Of a DNA stretch of 64,000 nucleotides, positions 53,707 to 62,688 are shown piece by piece; the stretch's first letter is position 1, and the number at the start of each line of letters is the position of its first letter. Where the stretch lies: the NCBI RefSeq assembly GCF_004336745.1, contig NZ_SJXD01000022.1:372001-436000 (forward strand), in the 5' to 3' direction. The notes beneath the pieces were generated by a model. The model did not search any database, had not been told where the DNA came from, and was given only the letters and a program-made list of their open reading frames with translations. The stretch comes from Roseococcus sp. SYP-B2431 (GTDB lineage Bacteria > Pseudomonadota > Alphaproteobacteria > Acetobacterales > Acetobacteraceae). Both the position numbers and the translations under genes were made by a program.

Positions 53707-53770
53707 CGTGTGTCTTCCTCCGAAGGTCGCCGGCGAGGCTTAGCCCAGGGGGCCGGCTTGGGCGAGGCCT

Positions 53771-54199
53771 CTACCAGGTCATGGGCACGCTGAAGCGGGC
53801 GCCGGCGGCCGGATTGTCGAGGAAGCGCTGCTCGCGCTGATTGATGGCGCCCTGCGTCGCGGTGCTCCGGCCGGGAAGCGCCGGGTTGATGAGCGTCGGG
53901 CTGATGGTCGCGACAGGGGGCGGATCGATCCGGGCCGGCCGGTACTCCAGGTCGTTGTTCGGCCGCGGGGCCAGCTCGGCCTGGGGCGCCATCGGGGCCG
54001 GCCGGCCGAAGCCGGAAAAGCCGGGATTGGACGGCAGGCCACCATCCATGAAGGCGCGGTCGCGCGGATCGGTCGGGCGGGGACGCGGGCGGGCGGGGGC
54101 GGCGCGCGGCGCCTCGACACGGAGCTGGGTGTCCACGCCCTGCGCCGAGGGCGCGGCGGCCGGGCCGAGGACCGCCGCCATCGCCAAGACCAGGGTCAA
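53771..54199 (-). CDS. Small Pro-rich secreted protein of unknown function
   Basis: 142 residues from a TTG at 54199: [21 protein letters not shown] is a good signal peptide, and TTGA overlaps the original end of the upstream Nudix frame. The mature part is rich in Pro, Arg and Ala, with '[19 protein letters not shown]' and '[20 protein letters not shown]'. A start at 54325 is open in the same frame but lies inside the Nudix tail. No family recognised. Confidence 0.5.
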   Translation of the reverse strand: MTLVLAMAAVLGPAAAPSAQGVDTQLRVEAPRAAPARPRPRPTDPRDRAFMDGGLPSNPGFSGFGRPAPMAPQAELAPRPNNDLEYRPARIDPPPVATISPTLINPALPGRSTATQGAINQREQRFLDNPAAGARFSVPMTW

Positions 54200-54720
54200 A
54201 GCCCAGCGGTCCCGCGCGGATCCTGCGGCGGGTTGCCGGAAATGGCCGTTCCGCCTTCGGCCCAGGCCCGCAAGGCCCAACGCACCGAAGGAAAGGCGAG
54301 GTCGTTCCAAGGGATATCTCCCCAAGCGAAGAGCCGGACTTCGAGGCTTTCCGGTCCCGCAGCAAAGCCAGGTTAGGCCAAACGCGCGCGATAGATGATC
54401 TGCACCTGACCGATTCTGGCAATCGAATAAATGGCAAGAACGCCATCCAATTCAAGCCTGGCGCGGGCTTCCTCCCAGGCTCCGCGCCGCGCGCCCTCCT
54501 CCACCGTCTCGCCGAGCTCCATGTATCCGGCGGGGAGCGTCCAGTATCCGCGGCGGGGCTCGATCGCCCGGCGGCAGAGCAGAATCCGGCCGTCCTCGGC
54601 CACGACGCTGCCGACGACGATCTTGGGGTTCTCATAGGCGACGAAGCCGCAATCGCCGCAGACGAGGCGCTCGCGGTCCTCGCCCTCGGGAGTGCGGCGG
54701 GTGAAGTTTTCCGGGTGCAT
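54196..54720 (-). pseudogene. Nudix hydrolase gene broken by an in-frame TAA
   Basis: From the ATG at 54720, 115 residues read as an ADP-ribose/NADH-type Nudix protein with '[19 protein letters not shown]' and a Nudix box starting '[14 protein letters not shown]'. A TAA at 54375-54373 then stops it, yet the same frame continues for 58 more codons (54372-54196) with the expected C-terminus: '[17 protein letters not shown]', '[17 protein letters not shown]'. GAA to TAA is the simplest change. The first Nudix-box Glu of RExxEE is also Gly here (RRGAWEE), a catalytic loss. Both point to decay, although read-through or a sequencing error for the stop is possible. Confidence 0.8.
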
Positions 54721-54784
54721 CGCCGGCAGGCTGGCCGCGGACGCGCCGCCCGGCAAGAGCCGGAGATCAAAGCCAGTGGGTCTT

Positions 54785-54900
54785 CCCAGCATCCGGCCGC
54801 ATAGCGGCCGGCGCCGCCCGCCCGACCGTGCGGCCGGGCGCTTCAGTCGCGCGGCGAAGCCAAGCCGCCGGAGGCGGCACCCGGCGTCTGAGGGCGCAAA
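54785..54900 (-). repeat. Dispersed intergenic repeat, copy B (about 115 bp)
   Basis: Minus-strand copy of the element at 34447-34561, in the gap between the DctP-type receptor gene and the Nudix gene. Read on the minus strand, the matching blocks are GCCCTCAGACGCCGGG, GCCGCCTCCGGCGGC (hairpin), TTGGCTTCGCCGCG, GGCGGCGCCGGCCG and TGCGGCCGGAT, then CTGGG. Two copies 20 kb apart in opposite directions show it is a mobile or dispersed family. Confidence 0.85.
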
Positions 54901-54905
54901 AACCC

Positions 54906-55988
54906 CTACCTCGCCGCTTCGGCGAAGGCGAAGTTGTCGTAGCTGTTCTCGGCCACGCGGAACCACTGGAACAGCTCGCCGCGATAAGGGCGGTAGTTCT
55001 CCCAGATGGTCTTGAAGCGCGGGTTCTGGTTCGAGAGGTCCGACATCAACGCCTCGTTCGACCGCCAGGCGAGCTGCAGGATCTCGCGCGAGTAGAAGCG
55101 CAGCTGCGCGCCGGCGGCGACCAGGCGGCGCAGCGCGATCGGGTTCAGGTGGTCGTAGCGGCTGACCATCTCGCTGTCCGCCTCGGCGCAGGCGATGGAG
55201 AGCGCCTCCTTGTAGAGGGCGGGCAGCCCCTCGTAGGCGCGCTTGTTGATCAGCATGTGCAGACGCGCGCAGGGCTCGAAGAAGCCGGGAGCGTAATAGA
55301 AGCGGGCGACGCGGTGGAAGCCGAGGCGCTCGTCGTCATGCGGGCCGGTGAACTCGGTGGCGTCGATCGTGCCGCGCTCCAGCGCCGGGTAGATGTCGGC
55401 CGGGGCAACCAGGGTCGGGTTCGCGCCCATCCGCTTGAAGACCTCGCCGGCGAGGCCGGAGATGCGGAACTTCAGCCCCTGCACGTCCTGCTGGGTGCGG
55501 ATCTCCTGGCGGAACCAGCCGCCCATCTGCGCGCCCGTGTCGCCGCAGGGAATGCCGACGCAGTTGTAGTCCGCGAAGAGCGCGTCGGCGAGCTGGTTGC
55601 CGCCGCCATGGCGCAGCCAGGCCGTCATCTGCCGGGTGTTCAGGCCGAAGGGGACCGCCGTGAAGAAGGCGAAGCCGGGCTCCTTGCCGATGTACCAGTA
55701 GCTGGCGGTGTGGCCGCACTCGATGGTGCCGGCCTGCACGGCGTCGAGCACCTGGAGCCCCGGGACGATCTCGCCCGCCTGGAAGGCCTGGATGCGGAAC
55801 TTGTTCTCGGTCAGCGCGGCCACGCGGGCGGCGACCTTCTCGGCCGTTCCGAAGAGCACGTCGAGGTTCCGGGGGAAGCTCGACTGGAAGCGCCAGCGCA
55901 GCTCCGGCAGGGCCTGGGCAAGGGCCGGAGCGGCGAGCGCGGCCGGAGCAGCGCCAGCGGCCGCGCCGAGGACGAGACGACGATTCAT
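54906..55988 (-). CDS. DctP-type TRAP transporter solute receptor (TakP-like)
   Basis: 360 residues. Signal peptide [25 protein letters not shown], then '[22 protein letters not shown]', the central '[19 protein letters not shown]' and '[21 protein letters not shown]' where the carboxylate-binding Arg of DctP proteins lies, and '[23 protein letters not shown]'. The pattern matches the TakP branch (2-oxo acids). No DctQ or DctM genes adjoin. The end lies next to the dispersed repeat. Confidence 0.9.
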   Translation of the reverse strand: MNRRLVLGAAAGAAPAALAAPALAQALPELRWRFQSSFPRNLDVLFGTAEKVAARVAALTENKFRIQAFQAGEIVPGLQVLDAVQAGTIECGHTASYWYIGKEPGFAFFTAVPFGLNTRQMTAWLRHGGGNQLADALFADYNCVGIPCGDTGAQMGGWFRQEIRTQQDVQGLKFRISGLAGEVFKRMGANPTLVAPADIYPALERGTIDATEFTGPHDDERLGFHRVARFYYAPGFFEPCARLHMLINKRAYEGLPALYKEALSIACAEADSEMVSRYDHLNPIALRRLVAAGAQLRFYSREILQLAWRSNEALMSDLSNQNPRFKTIWENYRPYRGELFQWFRVAENSYDNFAFAEAAR

Positions 55989-56091
55989 GGGCGTTTGCCT
56001 CCGGTGGATTCAGGACTGAGTCCTTCGCCCATATCCCAGACCCTGGGCGGGGGAAAGGGTCAAGCCGCTGGACCGCCCAGGAAGCGCCGCG

Positions 56092-56112
56092 GGCGGCTCC
56101 GGCGGAGCCGCC
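56092..56112 (-). terminator. GC-rich hairpin after hslU
   Basis: GGCGGCTCC-ggc-GGAGCCGCC forms a perfect 9-bp stem nine bases past the hslU stop. No T-run follows, so it is not a classic rho-independent terminator, but the position suits the 3' end of hslVU. Confidence 0.45.
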
Positions 56113-56120
56113 CCGTCGTC

Positions 56121-57458
56121 CTACAGGATGTAGCGCGACAGGTCCGCGCTGGCCGCGAGGCTCGCCACGCGGTCCTTCACCATCGCCGCATCGACCGTCA
56201 CGCTCTCGCCGCGCTTGTCGCTGGCGGAGAAGCTGATCTCCTCCAGCAGGCGTTCCAGCACCGTCGAGAGGCGCCGCGCGCCGATGTTCTCGACCGTCGC
56301 GTTGATCTCGGCGGCGAGGTCGGCCAGCGCGTCCACGGCCTCCGGCTGGAAGCTCAGCTCCACGCCCTCGGTCCCCATCAGCGCGCTCGCCTGCTTGAGC
56401 AGGGAGTGCTCGGGCTCGGTGAGGATGCGCCGGAAATCCTCGCGGGTCAGCGCCTTCAGCTCCACGCGGATCGGCAGGCGGCCCTGCAGCTCGGGCAGCA
56501 GGTCCGACGGCTTGGAGAGATGAAAGGCGCCGCTGGCCACGAAGAGGATGTAGTCCGTCCGGACCGGGCCATGGCGGGTGTTCACCGTCGTGCCCTCGAT
56601 GAGCGGCAGCAGGTCGCGCTGGACGCCCTCGCGGGAGACATCGCCGCCGCGCACGCCGCCCTCGCTCGAGCGCGCGATCTTGTCGATCTCGTCGAGGAAG
56701 ACGATGCCGTTGTTCTCGGCGTTCTGGACGGCGGCGCGGGTCAGCGCCTCCTGGTCGACGAGCTTGTCGGCCTCCTCGCGCGTCAGGGCCTCGCGGGCGG
56801 CGGCCACGGTCATCTTCCGCGGCTTGGCGCGGCCGCCGAACATCTTGCCGAACATCTCCTGCATGTTCTGCATCTGGCCGGGCGGCATGCCGGGCATGTC
56901 CATCATGCCGATGGGCTGGCCCTGCGCTTCGGTGACCTCGATCTCGATTTCCCGCGTCTCGATCTGCCCCTCGCGAAGCATCTTGCGGAACTTCATCTTG
57001 GTCTCGCCGGAGGCGCCCTCGCCGGTGAGCGCGGACACCAGCCGTTCCTCGGCATGCAGCTCCGCCTTGGCCTGCACGCCCTTGCGCGCGGCCTCGCGCG
57101 TCTGGACGATCGAGGCCTCCACCAGGTCGCGCACGATGGATTCCACGTCGCGGCCGACATAGCCGACCTCGGTGAACTTCGTGGCCTCGACCTTGAGGAA
57201 GGGCGCGTTGGCGAGCTTGGCAAGCCGCCGCGCGATCTCCGTCTTGCCGCAGCCGGTGGGGCCGATCATCAGGATGTTCTTCGGCACCACCTCCTCCTGC
57301 CAGGATTCGGGGAGCTGCTGGCGGCGCCAGCGGTTGCGGAGCGCGATGGCCACGGCGCGCTTGGCGTCGTGCTGGCCGATGATGAAGCGGTCGAGCTCGC
57401 TGACGATCTCGCGCGGGGAGAGGTTCACCGTCTCCGGTGCGGTGATGACGTCGCTCAT
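56121..57458 (-). CDS. hslU: ATPase subunit of the HslVU protease
   Basis: 445 residues; AAA+ unfoldase that feeds HslV. Walker A '[17 protein letters not shown]', the pore-loop '[16 protein letters not shown]', an intermediate domain with Met/Gly-rich '[18 protein letters not shown]' (a helical insertion), Walker B '[12 protein letters not shown]', and the C-terminal 'ADLSRYIL' that docks into HslV. Its start overlaps the hslV stop (ATGA). Confidence 0.97.
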   Translation of the reverse strand: MSDVITAPETVNLSPREIVSELDRFIIGQHDAKRAVAIALRNRWRRQQLPESWQEEVVPKNILMIGPTGCGKTEIARRLAKLANAPFLKVEATKFTEVGYVGRDVESIVRDLVEASIVQTREAARKGVQAKAELHAEERLVSALTGEGASGETKMKFRKMLREGQIETREIEIEVTEAQGQPIGMMDMPGMPPGQMQNMQEMFGKMFGGRAKPRKMTVAAAREALTREEADKLVDQEALTRAAVQNAENNGIVFLDEIDKIARSSEGGVRGGDVSREGVQRDLLPLIEGTTVNTRHGPVRTDYILFVASGAFHLSKPSDLLPELQGRLPIRVELKALTREDFRRILTEPEHSLLKQASALMGTEGVELSFQPEAVDALADLAAEINATVENIGARRLSTVLERLLEEISFSASDKRGESVTVDAAMVKDRVASLAASADLSRYIL

Positions 57459-58015
57459 TCCCCAAGCGTCTCCAGGATGAAGTTGCCGTTCGTGTAGACG
57501 CAGATATCCGCCGCGATCTTCATCGAGCGCCTGGCGATCTCCTCGGCGCCGATCCCGTCCACCGTCATCAGGGCGCGCGCGGCGGAAAGCGCGAAATTGC
57601 CGCCCGAGCCGATGCCGATGAGGGAATCCTCGGGCTCCAGCACGTCGCCCTGGCCGGTGAGCAGCAGGGAGCGGTCCTTGTCGGCCACGGCCAGCAGGGC
57701 CTCCAGCCGGCGCAGGTAGCGGTCGGTCCGCCAATCCTTGGCGAGCTCGACGCAGGCGCGCTCCAGCTGATCGGGGAAGCGCTCCAGCTTGGCCTCCAGC
57801 CGCTCCAGCAGCGTGAAGGCGTCGGCGGTGGCGCCCGCGAAGCCGGCGATCACCTTGCCCTGGGCGATGCGCCGCACCTTGCGCGCGTTGTTCTTCACCA
57901 CGGTCTGGCCGATCGAGACCTGGCCATCGCCCGCCATGGCGACCTTTCCGTCGCGGCGGACACAGAGGATCGTGGTGCCATGCCACCCGATCATGTCGTT
58001 TGGGGATGTTTGCAT
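57455..58015 (-). CDS. hslV: Peptidase subunit of the HslVU protease
   Basis: 186 residues. The nucleophile Thr is the first T of '[20 protein letters not shown]'; here it follows a 13-residue leader ([13 protein letters not shown]), so propeptide removal is needed. A start at the inner Met gives a 6-residue leader. Further marks: '[19 protein letters not shown]', '[13 protein letters not shown]' and 'ICVYTNGNF'. The gene pair hslV-hslU is in the usual order. Confidence 0.96.
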   Translation of the reverse strand: MQTSPNDMIGWHGTTILCVRRDGKVAMAGDGQVSIGQTVVKNNARKVRRIAQGKVIAGFAGATADAFTLLERLEAKLERFPDQLERACVELAKDWRTDRYLRRLEALLAVADKDRSLLLTGQGDVLEPEDSLIGIGSGGNFALSAARALMTVDGIGAEEIARRSMKIAADICVYTNGNFILETLGE

Positions 58016-58110
58016 GGACGCCGATGTGGCGTGTGCGACGGCATTCGGCAATGCGGGTTGTCCACCTGCATGACTGGCCCCAACGTTACGCATCGGAGGA
58101 ACCTTTCGTC

Positions 58111-59460
58111 ATGCTGCCCTGTCTCGTCCCGGATGCCGCCCAGGCGCTTCCCCTCCATGTCGTGACGCCGGAGGGCTGGGAGGGTCTGCCGGGCGCGGGA
58201 TTCGCCAAGGCATCCGGCTTCGCGGGCAAGCCGGGCGAGATCGCCTTGTTGCCGGGTGGGGATGGGATCGCCGGGGCGCTGTTCGGCGCGCCGAGGATGG
58301 CGGAGGGCTACGGCGCCCTGCCCTTCGGCCTGCCCGAGGGGACCAGCTGGACGCTGATGGGCGGCGACCCTGGCCAGGCCACGCTGGGCTGGTGCCTCGG
58401 CGCCTATCGCTACACGCGGTTCAAGGCCGGCAAGCGCCCGCCGGCGCGGCTCGTCCCGCCCGCGGGCGGCGCCGGCGCCGAGGCGCTGGCCACCGCCATC
58501 TGGCGCGCGCGCGACCTGATCAATACGCCGGCCAATCACCTCGGCCCGGCCGAGCTGGCCGAGGCCGTCGGCGAGGTCGCGGCGGCCCATGGCGCGCGCT
58601 TCCGCGTCATCGAGGGCGATGCGCTGCGGACGGGCTTCCCCGCCATCCACGCGGTGGGCCAGGGCAGCCCCCGGGCGCCGCGCGTCGCCGTGCTGGAATG
58701 GGGCGCCGAGGACGCGCCGCTCGTCGCGCTCTGCGGCAAGGGCGTGTGCTTCGACACGGGCGGGCTCGACCTCAAGCCACCCTCGGGCATGCTGCGGATG
58801 AAGAAGGACATGGGCGGCGCGGCCGTCATGCTCGGCCTGGCCGAGGCGCTGATGGCGGCGAAGGCCCCGATCCGCCTGCTGCTGCTGGTCGGAGCCGTGG
58901 AGAACAGCGTCTCCGGCGACGCCTTCCGGCCCCTGGACGTGATCCGCACCCGCAAGGGCCTCACGGTCGAGATCGGCAACACCGACGCCGAGGGGCGTCT
59001 CGTCCTGTCCGACCTGCTGACCTATGCCGGCGAGCAGGCGCCGAAGCTGATCCTCAACGGCTGCACGCTGACCGGCGCGGCCCGCGTGGCGCTGGGCCCC
59101 GACCTGCCGGCGCTGTTCTGCAACGACGACGGGCTGGCGGAGGCGCTGCTGGCCGGGGGGCTGGAGGCCAGCGATCCCCTCTGGCGCCTTCCCTTGCACG
59201 ACGGCTATGCGGGCTGGCTCGACAGCGGCATCGCCGACCTGAACAACGTCGCCGCACGGCCGATGGCCGGCGCCGTCGTCGCCGCGCTGTTCCTGAAGCG
59301 CTTCGTGCCCGAGGGAATCCCCTGGGGACACCTCGATCTCTATGCCTGGAACGATTCGCATCGCCCTGGCAGGCCAGAGGGCGGCGAGGCCACGGGCCTG
59401 CGCGCCGCCCTTGCGGGGATCGGTGGGTTCCTGGGATTCGGGAAACAGTCGCACCCGTAA
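58111..59460 (+). CDS. M17 leucyl aminopeptidase family protein
   Basis: 449 residues. Metal-binding and catalytic motifs 'CGKGVCFDTGGLDLKP', 'MLRMKKDMGGAAVMLGLAEA', 'VENSVSGDAFRPLDVI' and the M17 signature 'NTDAEGRLVLSDLL'. A strong ribosome site GGAGGA (58096-58101) precedes the ATG at 58111, which decides the start against a longer frame. This is the short-N-domain type found in alphaproteobacteria. Divergent from hslV. Confidence 0.93.
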   Translation: MLPCLVPDAAQALPLHVVTPEGWEGLPGAGFAKASGFAGKPGEIALLPGGDGIAGALFGAPRMAEGYGALPFGLPEGTSWTLMGGDPGQATLGWCLGAYRYTRFKAGKRPPARLVPPAGGAGAEALATAIWRARDLINTPANHLGPAELAEAVGEVAAAHGARFRVIEGDALRTGFPAIHAVGQGSPRAPRVAVLEWGAEDAPLVALCGKGVCFDTGGLDLKPPSGMLRMKKDMGGAAVMLGLAEALMAAKAPIRLLLLVGAVENSVSGDAFRPLDVIRTRKGLTVEIGNTDAEGRLVLSDLLTYAGEQAPKLILNGCTLTGAARVALGPDLPALFCNDDGLAEALLAGGLEASDPLWRLPLHDGYAGWLDSGIADLNNVAARPMAGAVVAALFLKRFVPEGIPWGHLDLYAWNDSHRPGRPEGGEATGLRAALAGIGGFLGFGKQSHP

Positions 59461-59494
59461 CGATCTACCGCATCATCACGGCAAAATGAACTTC

Positions 59495-59525
59495 TTGCAA
59501 TTCGTTGCCAATCTGAGCCTATATA
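59495..59525 (+). promoter_or_regulatory. Candidate promoter of the MarR-family gene
   Basis: TTGCAA (59495-59500) and TATATA (59520-59525) with a 19-nt spacer, in an AT-rich island that contrasts with the local GC content. It lies about 110 nt before the MarR-family start. Downstream GACAT-CGCA-ATGTC (59550-59563) is a short palindrome that may be an operator. The spacing is long, so the call is weak. Confidence 0.35.
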
Positions 59526-59633
59526 TGGTCCTCGCTTCCCATTTTTTGGGACATCGCAATGTCGTGTTCGGGTCCGGCCGTCCGGGCTCCGAAGTGGCCG
59601 ATCGGCCCGCGGCGCGTAGAAGGACAGGTGCCG

Positions 59634-60008
59634 ATGTCGATCCAGATCAACCCGGACCAGCTCGTCGGGATCCTTCGGGACACGACGGTGGCGCTGGTCC
59701 GCCGCGACGGGCCCGACCTTTCCGCCCGGCAGCTGGGCGTGTTCCTGACGGTCTATCTCAGCCCGGGGCCGCATACCGTGCGCGGGCTGGCGCTGGACCT
59801 GAACGTCTCGAAACCCGCCATCACCCGCGCGCTGGACCGGCTGGGCGAGCTGGATCTGGCACGCCGCAAGGTGGACCCGATGGACCGCCGCAGCGTGCTC
59901 GTGCAGCGGACCCTCAAGGGCGCGATCTTCCTTCGCGAGCTGCGGCAGACGATGTCGGAGGCGGAAGGAATCATCTCCCCGCAGGTGCAGCAGGAAGAGT
60001 TCGTCTGA
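59634..60008 (+). CDS. MarR-family winged-helix transcriptional regulator
   Basis: 124 residues. Winged helix with 'LSARQLGVFLTVYLSPGPHT', recognition helix 'NVSKPAITRALDRLGELDLA' and wing 'RRKVDPMDRRSVLVQ'. The ATG at 59634 is chosen because the upstream frame crosses the AT-rich promoter-like stretch. It lacks a long C-terminal dimer helix, but the size is within the family. Target genes unknown; probably regulates itself. Confidence 0.85.
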   Translation: MSIQINPDQLVGILRDTTVALVRRDGPDLSARQLGVFLTVYLSPGPHTVRGLALDLNVSKPAITRALDRLGELDLARRKVDPMDRRSVLVQRTLKGAIFLRELRQTMSEAEGIISPQVQQEEFV

Positions 60009-60035
60009 GACGGGCCCGGGCCCTTCGCGCCGTCT

Positions 60036-60635
60036 TCAGGGCCCGACCACGCGCGCCAGCGTCAGCCGCGCCACTTCCTCCTCCAGCGCCGAGATGCGGC
60101 GGTCGCGCAGCGCCAGCGCCGCCGCCACGTCCTTCGCCTCGAAGCGCTGCGGGATGTGCTGCTGGCAGTTCACGTCCCAGGCGCGGAGCCTGAACAGGAT
60201 CGCCTGCTCCGGGATCGCCTTGTAGTCCGCGGGGCGCAGCGCTTCGAGCAGCGCCGGATCGTCCTCCACGACCCGCGCCTCGCCCCAGAGCTTGATGCGG
60301 CGCCGTTGCGCATAGTCGATCAGGAAGAGGAAGGCCTTGGGATTCTCGGCGAGGTTGCCGAGGGTGATGAACTGCCGGTTCCCCCGGAAATCCGCAAAGC
60401 CCAATGTCTCGCCGTCCAGCACGCGCAGGAAGCCCGGCGGGGCGCCGCGGTGCTGGACATAGGGCTGGCCGTCGGCGCTGGCCGTAGAGAGAAAGAAGCT
60501 GGTCTGCGCCGCGACGAACTCCGCGAGCTCGGGCGAAATGCGGTCGGGCCATTCGGCACGCGCCTCGAACCGCGCCCGCGAGCCGCGGCGGGCCTGAACC
60601 GATCTCACGCTGGGCGAGAACATGACGTCGGACAT
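60036..60635 (-). CDS. Pyridoxamine 5'-phosphate oxidase family flavin protein
   Basis: 199 residues of the PNPOx-like split-barrel fold. 'AEFVAAQTSFFLSTASADGQPYVQHRGAPPGF' as in the family N-terminus, 'FADFRGNRQFITLGNLAENP' and 'YAQRRRIKLWGEARVV', then 'DVNCQQHIPQRF' and a C-terminal coiled coil ('RRISALEEEVARL'). Probably an FMN- or F420-type reductase, not the vitamin B6 enzyme itself. A good GAAGGAG ribosome site precedes the ATG. Divergent from the LysR gene, which likely controls it. Confidence 0.85.
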   Translation of the reverse strand: MSDVMFSPSVRSVQARRGSRARFEARAEWPDRISPELAEFVAAQTSFFLSTASADGQPYVQHRGAPPGFLRVLDGETLGFADFRGNRQFITLGNLAENPKAFLFLIDYAQRRRIKLWGEARVVEDDPALLEALRPADYKAIPEQAILFRLRAWDVNCQQHIPQRFEAKDVAAALALRDRRISALEEEVARLTLARVVGP

Positions 60636-60699
60636 CGGGATAGCTCCTTCGGACAGGCGGCGATGTGCGCCTGTCGCGCTACCCCGATAATCCGGAAGA

Positions 60700-60729
60700 T
60701 TGACACTTCATCATTGCCCGATCTGCAAT
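60700..60729 (+). promoter_or_regulatory. Predicted lysR promoter, likely giving a leaderless mRNA
   Basis: TTGACA (60700-60705), an 18-nt spacer and TGCAAT (60724-60729). Transcription would begin about 6-8 nt later, at or next to the lysR ATG at 60735, so the message would have no leader. No ribosome site is seen before that ATG, which agrees. Confidence 0.5.
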
Positions 60730-60733
60730 GATG
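60709..60733. promoter_or_regulatory. Palindromic operator of the LysR-family regulator
   Basis: Perfect 9-bp inverted repeat CATCATTGC-N7-GCAATGATG ending two bases before the lysR start codon and covering its predicted -10 region. It contains the T-N11-A core of LysR sites (ATTGC-N7-GCAAT). It lies between the divergent lysR and flavin-protein genes, as expected for autorepression and control of the neighbour. Confidence 0.65.
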
Positions 60734-60734
60734 C

Positions 60735-61670
60735 ATGGACCGCTTCGCCGCCATGTCGGCTTTCGTCGCCGTTGCGGACCAGCGAGGCTTCGCGCCCGCC
60801 GCCCGGCATCTCGGCCTCGCGCCCTCGGCCGTGACGCGGCAGGTGGCGGCGCTGGAGGAGCATCTCGGCCTGCGGCTGCTCCAGCGGACCACGCGCTCCG
60901 TCACGCTCACCGATGCCGGGGCCCGCTATCTCGATCGCGCCCGCCGCATCCTGATCGAGATGCAGGAGGCCGAGGATTTCGCGCAGTCCGACCGGCTGTG
61001 CCCCGCCGGCCGCCTCACCGTCACCGCGCCGGCGACCTTCGGCCACCTCCACGTGGCTCCGCTGATGGCGGAATACCTCCGGCGCTACCCTGACGTGCAG
61101 GGGCAGCTCCTGCTGTCCGACCGCTGGATCAACCTGGTGGAGGAGGGTGTGGACCTCGCCGTCCGCATCGGACGGCTGCCGGATTCCGCGCTGGTCGCCC
61201 GGCCGCTCGGCCTGACGCGGCGGGTCGTCGTCGGCGCCGCGGCCTATCTGGATCGGCACGGCACGCCGCAGGCGCCGCGGGATCTCGCGGGACACCAGCT
61301 CATCCACTTCGCCGGCTTCGACGGGCCGGAGGAGTGGCGCTTCGAGCGGGACGGCGTGGAGGAGCGCGTCGCCGTCGCGCCGCGCCTTTTCACCAACAGC
61401 GCCGACGCCGCGATCAGCGCGGCCGGGCACCAGGGCGGGCTGGCGCGCGTGCTCAGCTATCAGGCGGCGGAGGCGCTGCGGGCGGGACGGCTGCGCATCG
61501 TGCTGGCGGAGTTCGAGCCGCCGGCGCGCCCCATCCAGATCGTCCGGCCGGCGGCGCGGCTGGTCTCGGCCAAGCTGCGCGCCTTCATCGAACTCGCCGC
61601 CGCGACCGCCGACTGGAACTTCTCGATGGGAGGCGGGCCGCCATCCGCCCCGATGCGGCCGGATCCCTAA
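60735..61670 (+). CDS. LysR-family transcriptional regulator
   Basis: 311 residues. N-terminal winged HTH 'MDRFAAMSAFVAVADQRGF' and 'PSAVTRQVAALEEHLGLRLL', then a substrate-binding domain (about 90-300). The start ATG is typical of the family and immediately follows the palindrome at 60709-60733. It overlaps the convergent Bug-receptor gene by 4 nt. It probably controls itself and the divergent flavin-protein gene; the ligand is unknown. Confidence 0.92.
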   Translation: MDRFAAMSAFVAVADQRGFAPAARHLGLAPSAVTRQVAALEEHLGLRLLQRTTRSVTLTDAGARYLDRARRILIEMQEAEDFAQSDRLCPAGRLTVTAPATFGHLHVAPLMAEYLRRYPDVQGQLLLSDRWINLVEEGVDLAVRIGRLPDSALVARPLGLTRRVVVGAAAYLDRHGTPQAPRDLAGHQLIHFAGFDGPEEWRFERDGVEERVAVAPRLFTNSADAAISAAGHQGGLARVLSYQAAEALRAGRLRIVLAEFEPPARPIQIVRPAARLVSAKLRAFIELAAATADWNFSMGGGPPSAPMRPDP

Positions 61671-62647
61671 TCGAGCTTGATGCCCGCCGTGCGGATGACG
61701 CCGGCATAGCGTTCGGCGTCGCGGCGCAGGAGGTTGGCCGCATCCTCCTGGCTGCCGCCGCCGGGAATGAAGCCGGCGTCGCTGACCTTGGCCCGCACCG
61801 CGGGATCGTTCAGCGCCTTGTTCACCCCGGCGACCCAGCGCGCCGAGATCTCCGGCGGCAGCCCGCCCGGGCCCATGATCATGTACCAGACATTGGCGTC
61901 GAAGCCGGGGAACCCGCGCTCGGCGACCGTGGGCACGTCGGGCAGCCACTGGACCCGCTGGGGCATGGTCACGGCGATGGCGCGGACGCGGCCCGCGCGG
62001 ATATGCGGCAGGTAGGTGGGCAGCGTGTCGAAGGCGATGTCGATGCGGCCGGCCAGGATCTCCGTCACGGCCTGGCCGGTGCCGCGGAAGGGCACATGGG
62101 TCATGCGCAGCCCGGCCTGGACCGAGAGCAGCTCGGCCGCCAGGTGCTGCTGCGTCGCGACGCCGGAGGAGGAGTAGTTCAAGGCGCCGGGATTGGCGCG
62201 GGCATGGGCCAGGAAACCGTCGAAATCCTGCGCGGGCGAACTCAGCGGCACCACGCCCACCAGCGGCACCGTGCCGGCCAGCACCACGGCCGTCTGGTCG
62301 CGGTAGATGTCGTAGGGCGGCGGGTTGAGCAGCGGCGGCACCACGGCCGAGGCGCTGACCGTCGTCATGAGCATCGTGTAGCCGTCCGGCCGCGCGCGGG
62401 AGAGCTGGGCCACGGCCAGCGTGCCCGAGGCGCCGGGCCGGTTCTCCATGGCGATGGCCTGGCCGTTCAGCTCCTCCTGCAAGGTCGGCTGCAGGGCGCG
62501 GGCGATGATGTCCGTGCCGCCGCCGGGCGCGAAGGGGATGAGAAAGGAGATGCTGCGGTTGGGATAGCCGCCCTGCGCCTGCGCGCCGCGCACGAAAGCG
62601 GGCGCGGCCAGGGCGCCGAGCAGCAGGCCGCGGCGTGGGGTGTTCAT
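61667..62647 (-). CDS. Bug/TctC family tripartite tricarboxylate receptor
   Basis: 326 residues. Signal peptide MNTPRRGLLLGALAAPAFVRGAQA, then 'ISFLIPFAPGGGTDIIARAL', 'VENRPGASGTLAVA' type block, 'MTHVPFRGTGQAVTEILAGR' and the closing 'AERYAGVIRTAGIKLD'. GGAGGA lies 7 nt before the ATG at 62647, which is why I prefer it over an ATG two codons upstream. It follows the crotonase-family gene on the same strand by 41 nt, suggesting a catabolic unit. Confidence 0.9.
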   Translation of the reverse strand: MNTPRRGLLLGALAAPAFVRGAQAQGGYPNRSISFLIPFAPGGGTDIIARALQPTLQEELNGQAIAMENRPGASGTLAVAQLSRARPDGYTMLMTTVSASAVVPPLLNPPPYDIYRDQTAVVLAGTVPLVGVVPLSSPAQDFDGFLAHARANPGALNYSSSGVATQQHLAAELLSVQAGLRMTHVPFRGTGQAVTEILAGRIDIAFDTLPTYLPHIRAGRVRAIAVTMPQRVQWLPDVPTVAERGFPGFDANVWYMIMGPGGLPPEISARWVAGVNKALNDPAVRAKVSDAGFIPGGGSQEDAANLLRRDAERYAGVIRTAGIKLD

Positions 62648-62688
62648 GGGCATTCCTCCGGTCGTTGCGGAGGAGCCTAGCCCCCGCT

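Noticed and set aside
56121-57986. HslU extended by 176 codons to 57986
   Set aside because: The extension runs through hslV in another frame; the HslU N-terminus and the ATGA overlap fix the start at 57458.
59634-60008. Truncated MarR gene
   Set aside because: At 124 residues it is short, but the winged helix and both flanking helices are present, so I treat it as complete.
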